Assembly: GCA_903632075.3 (NCBI GenBank) | Contig: CAHIKZ030005492.1 | Coordinates: forward strand, 1,423,001 to 1,487,000 | Direction: 5' to 3' | DNA: 64,000 nucleotides | From: Acanthosepion pharaonis | Lineage: Eukaryota > Mollusca > Cephalopoda > Sepiida > Sepiidae | Shown here: positions 44,641 to 55,566 of the stretch, piece by piece | How positions within the stretch are numbered: the first letter of the stretch is position 1 | Layout: each line of letters begins with the position of its first letter | Translations under genes and position numbers: made by a program | The notes under the pieces: generated by a model | Told to the model about the DNA's origin: nothing | Databases searched by the model: none | Seen by the model: only the letters and a program-made list of their open reading frames with translations

Positions 44641-44719
44641 CAGGACATCAGTGTGTGAATTTTGGGGACTTATAAACTTAATATCTCAGTAATCAGTTTT
44701 ACCAGAACTCATATTGCAA

Positions 44720-45200
44720 TTTTGTTGTTATTATTGCATTTCTCTAGCACTCCATATTACTATATTCATTTCTAAGCTTGGTCAGCTTAGGAGATTTTTG
44801 TGGCCTAGCATATGTACTGATTCCTTTAATTTTCACATTTTCCAGAGATATTCTCTGTCTGTTATTTCAACCTCATCTCCATATGTCGTCATCTACACCT
44901 GATTTTTCTATTTCCACTCATGTTATGACTTTACAATGTTCTTGCAGTCTTAACTTAAGGGGGCAGACTGTTTCTCCTTTATATGTCTTACCACAGCTGC
45001 ATGGGATGGCATACACACAGTCCATAATGTTCTCCTCTATGAGGAGATTTTACTTGGAAGCAGTGTCAGTGAAGTGTCAAATTACTTTTGAAGGTCATCC
45101 TGATATTATATGGACCACAGATCTTTTGTATTTTCCAATAATCCTTTCACATAGGGTAGGCAGAAGAAGGCTAGAGTGTACAATGACTGAAATGTTGTAA
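44720..45200 (-). pseudogene. PLE GIY-YIG endonuclease remnant (third PLE type)
   Basis: The minus strand reads HFTDTASK, then MDCVYAIPCSCGKTYKGET, then PLKLRLQEHCK and VEIEKSGVDDDIW. VYAIPCSCGK with YKG corresponds to the GIY and YIG boxes and Cys pair of a PLE endonuclease type found in many invertebrates. KLRLQEH and EKSG follow in the family order. Two stops interrupt it. The 140-residue + strand ORF over the same bases is antisense. Confidence 0.7.
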
Positions 45201-45420
45201 ACATGACAATAAACATCTAGGCGGGTTCAAAGGCTATATCTTTGGCCGAGCCTACGGTCTCGGAGATACCCACATTAAACCGGCCTTGTGCCACATTCAA
45301 TCCTCGTGGGTGGATCAATAAATACTATAACAATAAACATGAGGACAACAGTTCAAACAATTTAAATAACGTAAATAATTACAATACCTCATCTCAGAAA
45401 TATAGACAAACAATGCTCTC
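45165..45420 (+). repeat. Family A/G tails in + orientation
   Basis: GAAGAAGGCTAGAGTGTACA, ACTGAAATGTTG and AACATGACAATAAACATC (about 45170-45215) form one tail. Family G sequence follows at 45225-45310. Another tail at 45320-45385 (AACAATAAACATGAGGACAA then CAGTTCAAACAATTTAAATA) is the reverse of the SINE tail at 44385-44430. The PLE endonuclease fragment is thus bracketed by inverted tail copies. Confidence 0.5.
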
Positions 45421-45811
45421 TCATTCAAACAACAATAAGATTAACTAATTGTGTCCTTATTTTTTCCCCTGGAACATTCAAACTGATTTTCAATGAAGGC
45501 AAGACCTTTCCAGTGCAATATTATTACAGCACAACCTTTTTATCCCCATTTGATTTGACTCTGTGCCTTTCTGAATGTATTAGTAAATATGAACAATATT
45601 TAAAAAGCAAACCCAGTCTTATCTAGGTAGGAATATTTTATTCTTTATCAAGAATTTTTTTTTATGTGAGAAATGTGGAAGTATAATTATTATATGCTTT
45701 CCAACTTGAACCAGTATGCTCATCTTTTTGGTTGCTAAACTCACATTTGAACTAAAAAAAATCAATCATAATCTTCGGAAAACTTTGAACCAAACTGTGG
45801 TTCTAAAGCAT

Positions 45812-45918
45812 GTGATCAGTAGTGAACTTACTCCTGTCTGACTCTTTACTCTATACTTTATTTCTCCTATAACCTACATATGCAAATAGTTAAAATCCTA
45901 TTTGCCAATCCCATTACA
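45812..45918 (-). repeat. 3' LTR fragment of the gypsy relic
   Basis: Direct repeat partner of 47654-47752. On the minus strand it begins TGTAATGGGATTGGC after a polypurine-like GTTCAGGGAGG and includes AATAAAG as a polyadenylation signal. Confidence 0.7.
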
Positions 45919-46100
45919 CCTCCCTGAACTGAAGAGGTTTAATGCTTTTCATTGTTCTTGAACTTCAACCTCTTTCCTCCTATCCCCTATGAGGTTTATG
46001 TCCTATTCTTTTTTCATGGTGATCTTGGTCTTATCTCTTCTTCTTCCATGTCTAAGTCACTCCCACTATCATCCATAAGCTTGTCTTCTATTACATTATC

Positions 46101-46640
46101 CTAATTTGGAGAACTCATCCTTTCTTCTTTGTCAAGCTCTTCTTCCATCACATCTTCCTCTTTATTTCTGTTTCTTAATTGGTCTGAATGAGCTATTAGG
46201 CCTTTTAGTTTCTTTGATATAATGGCCATGTTATGTCCTGTTTGCATAATGAAATTAGCTTTCTCAGGACTTGCTACTTTGTCTTTTTTATACCACATCT
46301 TTTCATTTGTTGAGTAAGACATTGTTAATGGAGATCTTATTTGTCCTTCCATTAATACAGATGAGCTTTGCAATCTGTCTGCATGTGAAATCATCCTATA
46401 ACTAAGCAGTAACCTTGGTAAGTAACTGTCTCTACTTGGGGAAAATGCCATCAATCCCATTTTTACTGTCTGCATAATTCTTTTTACAATCTCATTATAA
46501 ATAGACCCATGCCATTAATTTGTACATGGTCTACATGAACATGAGACCATGGTTTCTGTTTCTTTAGGCCATGAGAGTATTCTCCTTTGTTGAAAATTCT
46601 TTATTTCTGCACATTTATGTAGATATCTTTCTATATCACG
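46101..46640 (-). pseudogene. Gypsy integrase remnant, catalytic core deleted
   Basis: The minus strand from 46638 reads DIERYLHKCAEIKNFQQRR then ILSWPKETE, the end of the integrase zinc-binding region and the linker leading to the core. It then passes within about 15 residues to NGMG...IVKR and QTVKMGLMAFSPSRDSYLP, RLLLSYRMISHA and VLMEGQIRSPL, which lie after the core. The DD35E core is therefore deleted at a short NG-like match. The C-terminus (WYKKDKVASPEKA to a stop at 46101) is open for 124 residues. Confidence 0.78.
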
Positions 46641-46849
46641 TTAACACCCCACCTTTGGAACAACTATTCCTAGTAGTCCATGAATTTTTTACATTCCATT
46701 ACTGTAATGGGAATAATTTCAAATTGGTCACACCTTTCAAAGGTTCCATTAATGTATTCCAAAGTTTTTATAAAAGATCCATCAAATTATCTCAATTTCA
46801 GATGACTTTTTCTCAATTTCGGTTTACCCATTTGTTCCTAGAAATTTCT

Positions 46850-47440
46850 TGGGATTAGAGTGATCTCCTTTTCTGTATCCACTTACATTGGAAAAGTTAT
46901 GCCATTTAATTTAATTTTTTGAAAAGAATTCTGTCTTTTTCTATACTATTTTTCTTTTTAACTTTTACATACAGACTGAAAGTATTTTTCTTCCACAGTT
47001 TATGACAATTTTTTTCTGTCAATTTCATACTCATATTTACAGTATTTTCATTTCTTGTGTTCTTTTACAGTATGTACGTTTTCAACATTTTAATCAATTC
47101 CGCTGTTGTATAACTTCCATACATGTAGTTAGAGACAAATTATTTAATTGTTTTGATATCTTATACTTATGAGATATATCAGTCATACTTTCAATCAACT
47201 GTAATTGAATCAATTCTTCCTCTATAATCAAATCTTGAGTTCCCAGTTTCTCAAATTCACAGAATCTGCTAGCTTCTCTTAATCTATGAAGATATTTATA
47301 ATTTATTTAACTTGTTTCTGTTAAATGGACTGAAATTGGGTTCTTTCTGCTATGACAAATTACATTTTACGTTGTAAATTTCTTTTTAGAATTTCTGAAA
47401 TTTTGACAAAAGTCAAATTCTCCAATTGTTAGGAGTATGC
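46850..47440 (-). pseudogene. Gypsy gag and protease remnant
   Basis: From about 47280 the minus strand reads RLREASRFCEFEKLGTQ, IIEEELIQLQLIESMTD and QLNNLSLTTCMEV, typical of the gag C-terminal part in gypsy elements of this group. A decayed zinc knuckle follows (KYCKYEYE ... FQSVCKS). The protease then reads KLNGITFPM then VDTEKEITLIPRNF, where active-site DTG has become DTE. Stops are present between blocks. Confidence 0.65.
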
Positions 47441-47653
47441 CAAAACAGAAATTTTCATTATAACTTCACAACCTGCCAAAGCTAGGAAAAGGTCAGTTAT
47501 TTCATTTTCTGCTCCTCTTGCTTTGCTGTCTTTCAATTTTTTAGCCCTAGCCTGGGCTGCAAAACACCAGATCCAAGTCCCACAAATTCTGGTTCATCAC
47601 TTAAACATTCTATCGGCAACACTATATTGTTGTATAGTGTTATTCAACGACAC

Positions 47654-47752
47654 GTAATCAATAGTCAACTTCCTCCCATCTGACTCTTTACTTTATACTT
47701 TATTTCTCCAATAACCAACATATGTAAATAGCTAAACTCCTATTTGCCAATA
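47654..47752 (-). repeat. 5' LTR fragment of the gypsy relic
   Basis: Direct repeat of 45812-45911 with scattered substitutions. Confidence 0.7.
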
Positions 47753-47789
47753 CCTTTATGCAAACTCTTCATTAAAACCACAAGAATGC

Positions 47790-48770
47790 TTAAGGAAGAT
47801 AACTCATACCAGCTAACCAGTACTATTCACTTTTGAGTTGCTTATCTATTTCTTCCACAGGCCCAGATTATATATGGTCTTTTGGTTTAAAACACTGGTT
47901 AAAATATACTTGGTTCTTTGGCTTTTGTTAATTCAATTCTTGTATCTAACAGTGCTTAAAAGTCATGGAACAAAATGAACAAACAACACAAATGTGACTA
48001 AGACTGGTGAGTATTAACTGCTATGAGTTATCTCCCCTAAGTATGGAAAGCAGAGTGAAAACAATCTACTCCCATGAATTGAATAAAGGGTTCAATTCAA
48101 AATTCAGAAATGGTTACTGAATACAACAACAAAAAGCTGAAGAAGGTCAATGGTCAAAATACTGTGTGTATAACAGATAAGATGAGCAAGCTGGTTTGAA
48201 TATCAAGGTATATAATAGGAAAATTTTTTTTCTATCAAAAATTAAGTTCAAAATTGTTTTGAATGTTACTGAGTGCAATGGTAAGTTTATTTTGATAGAG
48301 ACTGTCAAGTGCTACTCACAAAATGAGATAAAGACAAGAAAATTGAAGAAATTGCCCTGAAAGAATCATTGTTGCATATATAATAAAAGTTACTGATGTT
48401 TATATTTACACATTCTTTTATCATTGTAAAGGGCTTTGCATTGTTTGATGAGATAGCATTAGAGTTAATGATGTACACAGTAGAAATTAAGAACCCAGAA
48501 AAAAATTAAAACCAAAAAACAAATGTATTCCAAATATGAAATTTAATTGAGTTATAGTGGTTTGTGTAATGAGTGAGATTATCTTATGACTATGCTCTTT
48601 CTCACCATAGATCTATATGGCCTTATGTAATGGTTGAAAAAGAAATACTCATAGAGTTAATATGAACAAAATTAATTTTTTATAACACAATATATATACA
48701 AAAGGATAGAGTCATAAGTTAGAAGTTCCAGACTAAATATAAATGTTCAAGTGCATACAAAGAGTTTTTG
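47790..48770. other. AT-rich stretch, nothing recognised
   Basis: No supported feature. Confidence 0.5.
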
Positions 48771-48774
48771 AGAA

Positions 48775-48776
<2 letters not shown>

Positions 48777-48830
<54 letters not shown>
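48777..48830. repeat. (TA)n microsatellite
   Basis: Pure TA tract at the left edge of the TIR-like segment. Confidence 0.96.
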
Positions 48831-48833
<3 letters not shown>

Positions 48834-48839
48834 CATATA

Positions 48840-49792
48840 GGGATGAGTTTAGACCACAGCAAAATGGTGCAGTGCCTGTATTCAATGATGCCCTTAAAAA
48901 CAAGCGAAGTCCATGGCAATTTTTGCCATTAACTTAATTTTTCTTAAAGAGGTTGTGGGGATTTTCCAAGAAAAAGTTGACTAGAGCCCTATGCAGATAT
49001 ATTTTCAATGGAAAGAAGTAGTTGAAAGGAATTTCAACAAATGTTTATTTCAATCTTGCAACATTTATGTCTACCAGAAATGAACATCACATGTACACAA
49101 ACACATTATATAGTAATAATAAATTTCATTTTAAACCAGCAATACTTAAATAGACTGATCCCCTCAAAAAGTAAAGAAAACTACATGTATGTCATAAAGT
49201 TGGAGTTCAGTTTGATGTCATATTTATATTGTAAACAGGAGCCGCATCTAAAATAATAAAAATTTAATGTTTTTCAATTCTGACAAATTACTTGAGTAAA
49301 GGCAGTTCTTCTGAATGCAAGGCAACAAAAATTAATTGTGAAAATATTTTTATCTAAGAAATTACTAATTAATATTCATGTCAGAAAGTAAAGGATCGTT
49401 TTGACATTTACTGTACATATTTTTTTGTTTCAATAGTTATTTTGATTTTATTCTGAAAAAACTATATTTTTATACAAATACAACAATCTCATTCTTTCCA
49501 CAACATAATAATAATGTTGAAATGTTTGATTTCTTTTGTGAAAATGTTCCACTGTAATATATCATTGCTAATAATTCTAGTCATCATAATCTGTTATTTG
49601 TCAATAAAAATATTTGATTTTAAAGCTTTTTTTTTGTTTTTATCAATTTTTAAAGATTTTACATTAATATTACTTTTTTCAAATAAAAAACATAAATTTT
49701 TCAAATTCTAAAAAATTGCACTGGTGCCCTCATTTTTAAGGGGTTCACCGAGGCAATTTTTGCCTGCCCCTATTTTCGTCAAAACTCATCCC
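48840..49792. mobile_element. Candidate TIR element bracketed by (TA)n tracts
   Basis: GGGATGAGTTTAGAC (48840-48854) is inverted as GTCAAAACTCATCCC (49778-49792), 14 of 15 bases. (TA)n tracts lie directly outside both ends. Inside, a roughly 42-base module ending GGCAATTTTTGCC occurs near both ends in direct orientation (to 48927 and to 49764). The 0.95-kb interior has no recognisable transposase. Superfamily unknown. Confidence 0.5.
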
Positions 49793-49793
49793 C

Positions 49794-49794
<1 letters not shown>

Positions 49795-49839
<45 letters not shown>
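49795..49839. repeat. (TA)n microsatellite
   Basis: TA tract between the TIR-like segment and the next inverted repeat. Confidence 0.96.
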
Positions 49840-49841
<2 letters not shown>

Positions 49842-49843
<2 letters not shown>

Positions 49844-50030
49844 GGGAAAGATGTATGACAAAGTGGGAAAAATTTTTGTGTGATGTATGTTGTCCCTTAG
49901 GACATCATTGGACTGGGTTCATTTACAGTGATGTGACTAAACTTTAAATGAACCTAGTTTAATGAAGTTCACAGGGACAAAACGTATCACATGAAAATTT
50001 TTTACATTTTATCATACATTTTTCCTCCTA
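49842..50030. repeat. Inverted repeat of PLE tails with hammerhead-like remnants
   Basis: Left arm (GGGAAAGATGTATGACAAAG to TTGTCCCTTAGGACATC) and right arm in reverse complement (GGAAAAATGTATGATAAAAT to TTTTGTCCCTGTGAACTTC) match over about 60 bases. Each arm reads ATGATGTCC/AATGAAGTTC, then GGGAC, AAAC and a GTATC or catC end, which are remnants of a hammerhead core. The same unit recurs at 55080-55150. Confidence 0.65.
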
Positions 50031-50109
50031 AACTGTTCTTGATATATAAAAAAATATATATAGTTATTCCATATATATATATATATAGAAATAGTTTGTT
50101 GTATGTATG

Positions 50110-50421
50110 TATTTATATAACGTTTTCATTTTCAAAACACAGTCAAGATATTGTGTCCATGTTCATAGTTGATATTACTGAATGTTATACATACAAAAAA
50201 CTATTTCTTTTTAACAGCTAATATATTTCACCCTTGAATATGGTTAAATGTATAGCCGAAAGCACTTGGATAAAAAAAAAACAATTGGACAATTTTTATA
50301 TAATTTATTATCCGAAAAGAAAAAAAATTATTAGATCATGTGAGAAACTGTATAAAAAACTAAATCAAAGTAACTTGTTTGTTGTGTTCAATGAAATGTG
50401 CATGAAAGAAGGATTGCTGCC

Positions 50422-50471
<50 letters not shown>
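50110..50471 (+). mobile_element. PLE family F, internally deleted copy
   Basis: TTTTCAAAACACAGTCAAGA (50128 on) matches 8580-8600. GAAAGCACTTGGATAAAAA through GACAATTTTTATATAATTTA and GGATTGCTGCCTAAATA match 9185-9370. The endonuclease-coding segment present at 8.6-9.0 kb is absent. Ends in (TA)n at 50425-50471. Confidence 0.65.
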
Positions 50472-50478
<7 letters not shown>

Positions 50479-51109
50479 TCAGACATAATAATCATCTGTT
50501 TAATTGGTTGAAGGAAGTACATATATATGTGTGTGTGTGAGTGCAGAACTGTGTAGACATTGAAGTACCCTGGGTAAATGGTTGAAGGAGGTTTGTATAT
50601 GTGTGTAGGCTATCTGGGTCATGCAAAAGTGTCATATTTTAGTTCTGGATATGTTATGATGAACACAACATCAAAGAATTGATAAAATTAATTCATCAAT
50701 TCTAGTTTGATTTGATTGTCCAACTTCTTATATACATAAGCTGGTGAAATAAAGAGATCCATTTAGAAATTGCTTTTTGGCTTCTGATCGGCCCAAGAGC
50801 TGTGAATATTCTGGTTGACAATAGATCTTGTCTCTGATTAGCTCACCAATCTATGATGTCCATCTGCTTGATGGTTTCTGATTAGTTTATCAGACTATGC
50901 CATCATAATCCTTGTTAGAACCATTTCTGATTGGATCATGAAAATATGAATTTGTGACATAGCTATTCCAAATATTTATCTATTTTTGGAGGTGGTGAAA
51001 TTTTGGACTCCTTCTTGTTATTTAGTTTTTCTATCACTTCAAAAAGTTTCTTTATGAGAAATCTGGAAATGAAATTTGTTAACATTCAAGGAATATTTTT
51101 AGGTATTAC

Positions 51110-51400
51110 TATCATTTTTATTTACACTATTTACATGCAAACTTTTGTCATCAGCATTGTTTTTGTTATCATATTTCAGCCATTGTGCCTTCCAGCCATT
51201 TATCAGGTGTATGTCAATCTGAGTAACCTATAGCTGAATTCCCAACAGAACCCTTTATTTAATCTATGGGGATAGACTGTTTTTATTCCACAATCCCTGT
51301 CCAGGGAGATTATGTCTAGTTCTTATTCTTAGTACAGCTCAATTATTGCTTGCCCTGTTTCCACTGAGACCAAGAACACACTGTCTACCCAGGAATTGAA
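51110..51400 (-). mobile_element. SINE family A (copy 4, divergent)
   Basis: Shares ordered blocks with 12040-12250 (CCTGGGTAGACAG-type head, AGATTAAATAAAGGGTTCTG, AACATGATGATAATAAC-type tail). It forms an inverted pair with the tail at 51440-51545. Confidence 0.45.
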
Positions 51401-51443
51401 TTACTATGTTACCTATATATAGATTACCTTGAATAACATATAC

Positions 51444-51484
51444 CTAATGAAGGCTGTAGATCACAACGGCCGAAAAACGTTGTC
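51444..51484 (+). ncRNA. Hammerhead-like core, family A tail
   Basis: CTAATGA (51444-51450) differs from CTGATGA at one base. GGC (51452-51454) pairs with GCC (51469-51471) as stem II. GAAAAAC replaces GAAAC (two extra A). GTTGTC ends with GTC at 51482-51484, and AC/GT can form stem III. The tail ATAACAATAAAGATGAAGAC follows. Probably a mutated ribozyme. Confidence 0.5.
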
Positions 51485-51785
51485 ATAACAATAAAGATGA
51501 AGACAATAGTCCACATGTAAAGAGTGTAAATAATAACTTCTCATCCCAACAATTCAAAACAAAACCATCTTTTTTGTTATTTTTATTATATTTTTTAGGC
51601 TATTTAATTCTTTAACCTTTTCCTATTCCTCAGATGCTACATTCATCTGAAGTGAGAGTGAAGAACTCGCTATCCAGCATATGAAGAAACAACAGAGAGG
51701 AGAATAATAGCAAAAAAAAAAAACTTTGGTCTTATTCATTTTCTTATAGTTTTTAATACTAGCCATCAGATGGTTTCAAGATATC

Positions 51786-51786
<1 letters not shown>

Positions 51787-51843
<57 letters not shown>
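51787..51843. repeat. (TA)n microsatellite
   Basis: Pure TA tract. Confidence 0.97.
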
Positions 51844-51848
<5 letters not shown>

Positions 51849-51849
51849 T

Positions 51850-52755
51850 TAAATAAAAACAACTTGGTTTCCAGGTTATAATAAGCTATTCAAGATTGTC
51901 TGGCATTATTTTCTGTAAAATAAGCAAAGATTTATGTCAAAAAACACTATAAGTTACTTATGTCTGTACTTGAAGAACTAAGTTTTACATTCCTTTTATA
52001 AAATGAGCCAAGGTATCAGCTTATTTGAGTCTGATATATGCAGATTGAAGACTGCTTATCAAAAAGCTTCTAATATACAGGTTCACTTGATAAGAGAATT
52101 GGATAAAATGTTCAGATTATTTTAGGAAGTCAAAAAGAAGAGAATCTACAAACAGAAAGTAGAGATAAGACATAATCTTGAACTAGAGTCACAAGACACA
52201 CCAGTGATTTTAGTGTTATTAATAAAACTGTATAAATATATTTATAATATCAGACAAGATATTTTTCCTAAATAGTTACAAAAATATTATCTTGGCACTT
52301 GCTTTGTCATATCACAAATATCTGTTCTAACACAAAAAAGGCAGAATTCATAATTTTATTTGTGAACAAGCATGAATATTATACTTTCCTGCACTTGATG
52401 AACCTTTTCAGATTTTTGATGAGTTTCATTAATCAGCAAAAATGTAATACAGAGCAAAAACAATAACAAATATTCTTTTCATCTCTCATTTAAAATGTTT
52501 CTTTTATGATATACACAAACAATAAACTCCTAAGACTTAATGTCTTTTGTTTATTTCAAATGTCATTCAGCCTTATAAATGTAAACAATTCTATAATATT
52601 CTCATGTTAATTTTGAATTTATAAAACAAAAGGAACCACCTCTACTATTTCATATTTATTGCTAATACATTCTGAAATTTATAGCAAAGAGAGCAATATA
52701 TATTGATCCCATATGTTCCTACTTACAATCAGTACAATACATGTATATCAAATAT
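51850..52755. other. AT-rich stretch, nothing recognised
   Basis: No supported feature. Confidence 0.5.
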
Positions 52756-52759
52756 AAAG

Positions 52760-52824
<65 letters not shown>

Positions 52825-52837
52825 TTTTTTTTTTTTG
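52760..52837. repeat. (GT)n followed by poly-T
   Basis: About 60 bases of TG dinucleotide, then a T run. Confidence 0.96.
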
Positions 52838-53031
52838 CCCTTAAAATGAATTAAAATTATTATATCAAATTAATATGGTCTTATTATATATTTCTAGATG
52901 CATGAAATTTATATCCTATCCAACTTAGGAGTTATTATTTAATGGAGATATATTTAATTTTAAAAATAACTTTTATTATTCATTTCCAATCTGGGCTTTT
53001 GTGATCTTTATAAATAAGTGATTTTTTTCTT

Positions 53032-53514
53032 GTGGAGGGCATTTTTAATTCAATTGTTCAGTTATTCAAACAAAGAGCTTTACCAAAAAGCACATCAATT
53101 GAAAAAAATTCTAAAAGCAAAATGACTATAAGAGAAAGTAATGATATAACCAAGACATTAACATTCCACATTATGTTAATCAAAAGGTTTGGAAGGAAAC
53201 TCCCACCAATACTAGAAAGAGCAGTAATAGTGAACTTGAGTAGTCTAAATTCAGTTTTAAGAAAAATATTTTATAAATTTCATCTGACAGTCAATGAATG
53301 TCAAATGTTTTCTGGATGGAAACATCAAATTTCAACATTACAATTTTTTTCATTTTTAACCAAGCAAGACAATAAAGCCACTAAAATGCAAAAGGTTACT
53401 GAGAGTGAAGAAAACTTAGAAAATGTTTGTGAGAGAAAGAACAATAAAAAGTGCAGGATTCAAGGAGACAGAAGATGGCAATTATTCTGCCTTGAAAGAA
53501 TTATTAGCATTTAG
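53032..53514 (+). CDS. Unrecognised 160-codon open frame, possible exon
   Basis: Open from 53032 to a TAG at 53512-53514, unusually long for DNA this AT-rich and outside any recognised transposon. It begins after TTTTTTTCTTGTGGAG, which could be a splice acceptor, so the GTG start need not be real. The product is basic, with RALPKSTSIEKNSKSKMT near the N-terminus, FGRKLPPILERAVIVNLSS in the middle and a Glu/Lys/Asn-rich stretch (KVTESEENLENVCERKNNKK) near the end. No signal peptide, membrane segment or known domain is seen. It could be a 3' exon of an unknown host gene, a retro-copy fragment or chance. Confidence 0.3.
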   Translation: MEGIFNSIVQLFKQRALPKSTSIEKNSKSKMTIRESNDITKTLTFHIMLIKRFGRKLPPILERAVIVNLSSLNSVLRKIFYKFHLTVNECQMFSGWKHQISTLQFFSFLTKQDNKATKMQKVTESEENLENVCERKNNKKCRIQGDRRWQLFCLERIISI

Positions 53515-53519
53515 ATCAC

Positions 53520-53796
53520 TGCTTGGAAGTAAAGTAGTGTTGACATTTTTAATAGTATATTTTGAAAATCTAATAATTATTACAAATTGTTAACATATCA
53601 TATGGGAAATAAATGGCAGCCAAAATGCTTAAAATTTATTGAGTTGCTTCAATTACAAAAGATGTTAATATCATTTATGCAATTTTATATCAGATGTGAA
53701 TCTCTCATGCAAAAAAAATGATCACTTTGTGCAGCTGGATAAAGAAAGGTACTTGGCCCATATAATGTTGGGTATTATTCATTGCTAGCATATATT

Positions 53797-53859
<63 letters not shown>

Positions 53860-54980
53860 ATGTGTGTTTGTATATCTATGTGTGTGTGTTTGTGTGTGTG
53901 TGTGTATATACATATATATATAATGTGTGAAGGTATATTTATTTTATTGATATTATTCTAAATATTTTAATTTCTTTTCTTCTATTTTCTAATGTTTTTA
54001 ATTTCTTTAGGCAAAACTGTAATTGTAATCTTCCTTAAATTACTATATTGTAACTTATATAATTTGCATTATTTATTCTAACATTTCAAATTAACTTTCA
54101 TTTATAAAGATTTTTATTACTTATTTTATATCCATTTGCTTTTCAATATAACTTAGACAATTATAAACAAAAATTGTATTTTCTTCATTTTTGCATCTTA
54201 TCCTTGTAATTAGGATATCTTCAATGCCCAAGTGACATAAATGCCAATTTTATTATTATGAACAAGAGTAAAACAAAAAAGATTCTTCATGAACATTACT
54301 GATAATTTATTCTAAGTTTTGTATTTGATAATTAATTTGATCCAAGAAGATATTTAAAAATTTATTAATTATATTTTCCTGTACTTTCTTTGATTTCCCA
54401 GTAGAAATGAACTTTAAGTTAGATCCAGTAGTTTGAAGCTGGTCTGAATTTGTTCTTAGGTTCTGTCTCCAAGGCAAATACATTCATTTACCTTTTCTAT
54501 AGTGTTACAGCCATTATGATGGAATTAGTTTCATTTACAGAAAAGTCAGATCTTTTTCCTTCATCACACCACTCTCTTTCTATCTAGGTTTGTTCACATT
54601 TATTACTAATTTGTACAAGTATAAGGAAAGTTTAGCCATGCAACTAGAAAATCATAAACACTGTCTCCATCCACCATATATCTACTTTATTAAAAATTCA
54701 AAAGGAAATTGCAAGAAAATTATTTTAAATGCTGTAGAGATATAGTAAAGCATTTAATTTAAACAAATTAAACTGAGCATCATTTGTCACTTAAAACTAA
54801 GAAAGAATTTTAAAAAGATTTATGTATATTACATGTATAACTACACTACACAATTTAGAATGATTTTATGAGAAATAATGATGCCGAATGATGCATTATG
54901 GAAATTAAAATATTATTGAAAGTAACAATAAAAGATCCTTTGAATATTTGTCTAGCCACTTTTACTATATATAAACACAC
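53520..54980. other. Gene-free stretch with microsatellites
   Basis: (TA)n(GT)n complex at about 53798-53930; otherwise AT-rich with no recognised element. Confidence 0.55.
53798..53930. repeat. Compound (TA)n(GT)n microsatellite
   Basis: TA tract followed by interrupted GT tracts and a short TA tract. Confidence 0.95.
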
Positions 54981-54988
54981 ACAAATAT

Positions 54989-55003
54989 CTATCTATCTAT
55001 CTA

Positions 55004-55047
<44 letters not shown>
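54989..55047. repeat. (ATCT)n(AT)n microsatellite
   Basis: Tetranucleotide ATCT units followed by AT; adjoins the PLE tail on its right. Confidence 0.95.
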
Positions 55048-55048
<1 letters not shown>

Positions 55049-55079
55049 CATTATATATTTTTATATATAAAGAACATTA

Positions 55080-55566
55080 TTGGGGAAATTGTATGACAAA
55101 ATGGAAAAAGTTTACTTTTGACTCATTTCATCCTTTAGGACTTCATCATACTAAATTTGTTATGTTGATAGGGGACTTACACACATGTGCATGACAAAGA
55201 GGCACTGAGAATTTTAGAATTCATTTAGAGTTTTTTCTTTTTTTTCCATCACTTTTGTAAGTAGGTATTCCACACTACGATATTAGAAGATCTACCAGGA
55301 ATGGCAAAATGTTGTAAGAGACAGGACGCAAATTTACTGTAGATGAACTTGCAATTAAGGCACTCTTTCGTTGTAGTGAATTATTTTCTCCTTTGATCAG
55401 AGTAACATTTTTTATCAAAATTGTGATCAGTTTCATTATGGTGGGCAATGAATGCATTTGATGTATTATTTTGTAAAATGTCCCTTAATTTTAGTAAGAT
55501 TCCATGAGGAATTCCTATTAGTAAGATTCCTATGTATTTTTTGTGACAATTATTACAGGCAATGGA

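Larger units (their letters stand above)
45812..47760 (-). mobile_element. Ty3/gypsy LTR retrotransposon, internally deleted
   Basis: About 100-bp direct repeats (45812-45911 and 47654-47752, sharing TGACTCTTTACT, TACTTTATTTCTCC and CCTATTTGCCAAT) bracket minus-strand gag, protease and integrase remnants in that order. Reverse transcriptase and RNase H are missing between protease and integrase, and the integrase DDE core is missing too. The repeats are partial LTRs; on the minus strand the 3' LTR starts near 45918 with TGTAATGGG just after a purine-rich GGGAGG. It is an old, twice-deleted copy. Confidence 0.78.

Noticed and set aside
44778..45200. 140-residue + strand ORF
   Set aside because: Antisense to the PLE endonuclease fragment (VYAIPCSCGK on the minus strand).
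46571..46858. 95-residue + strand ORF
   Set aside because: Antisense to the gypsy protease-integrase junction.
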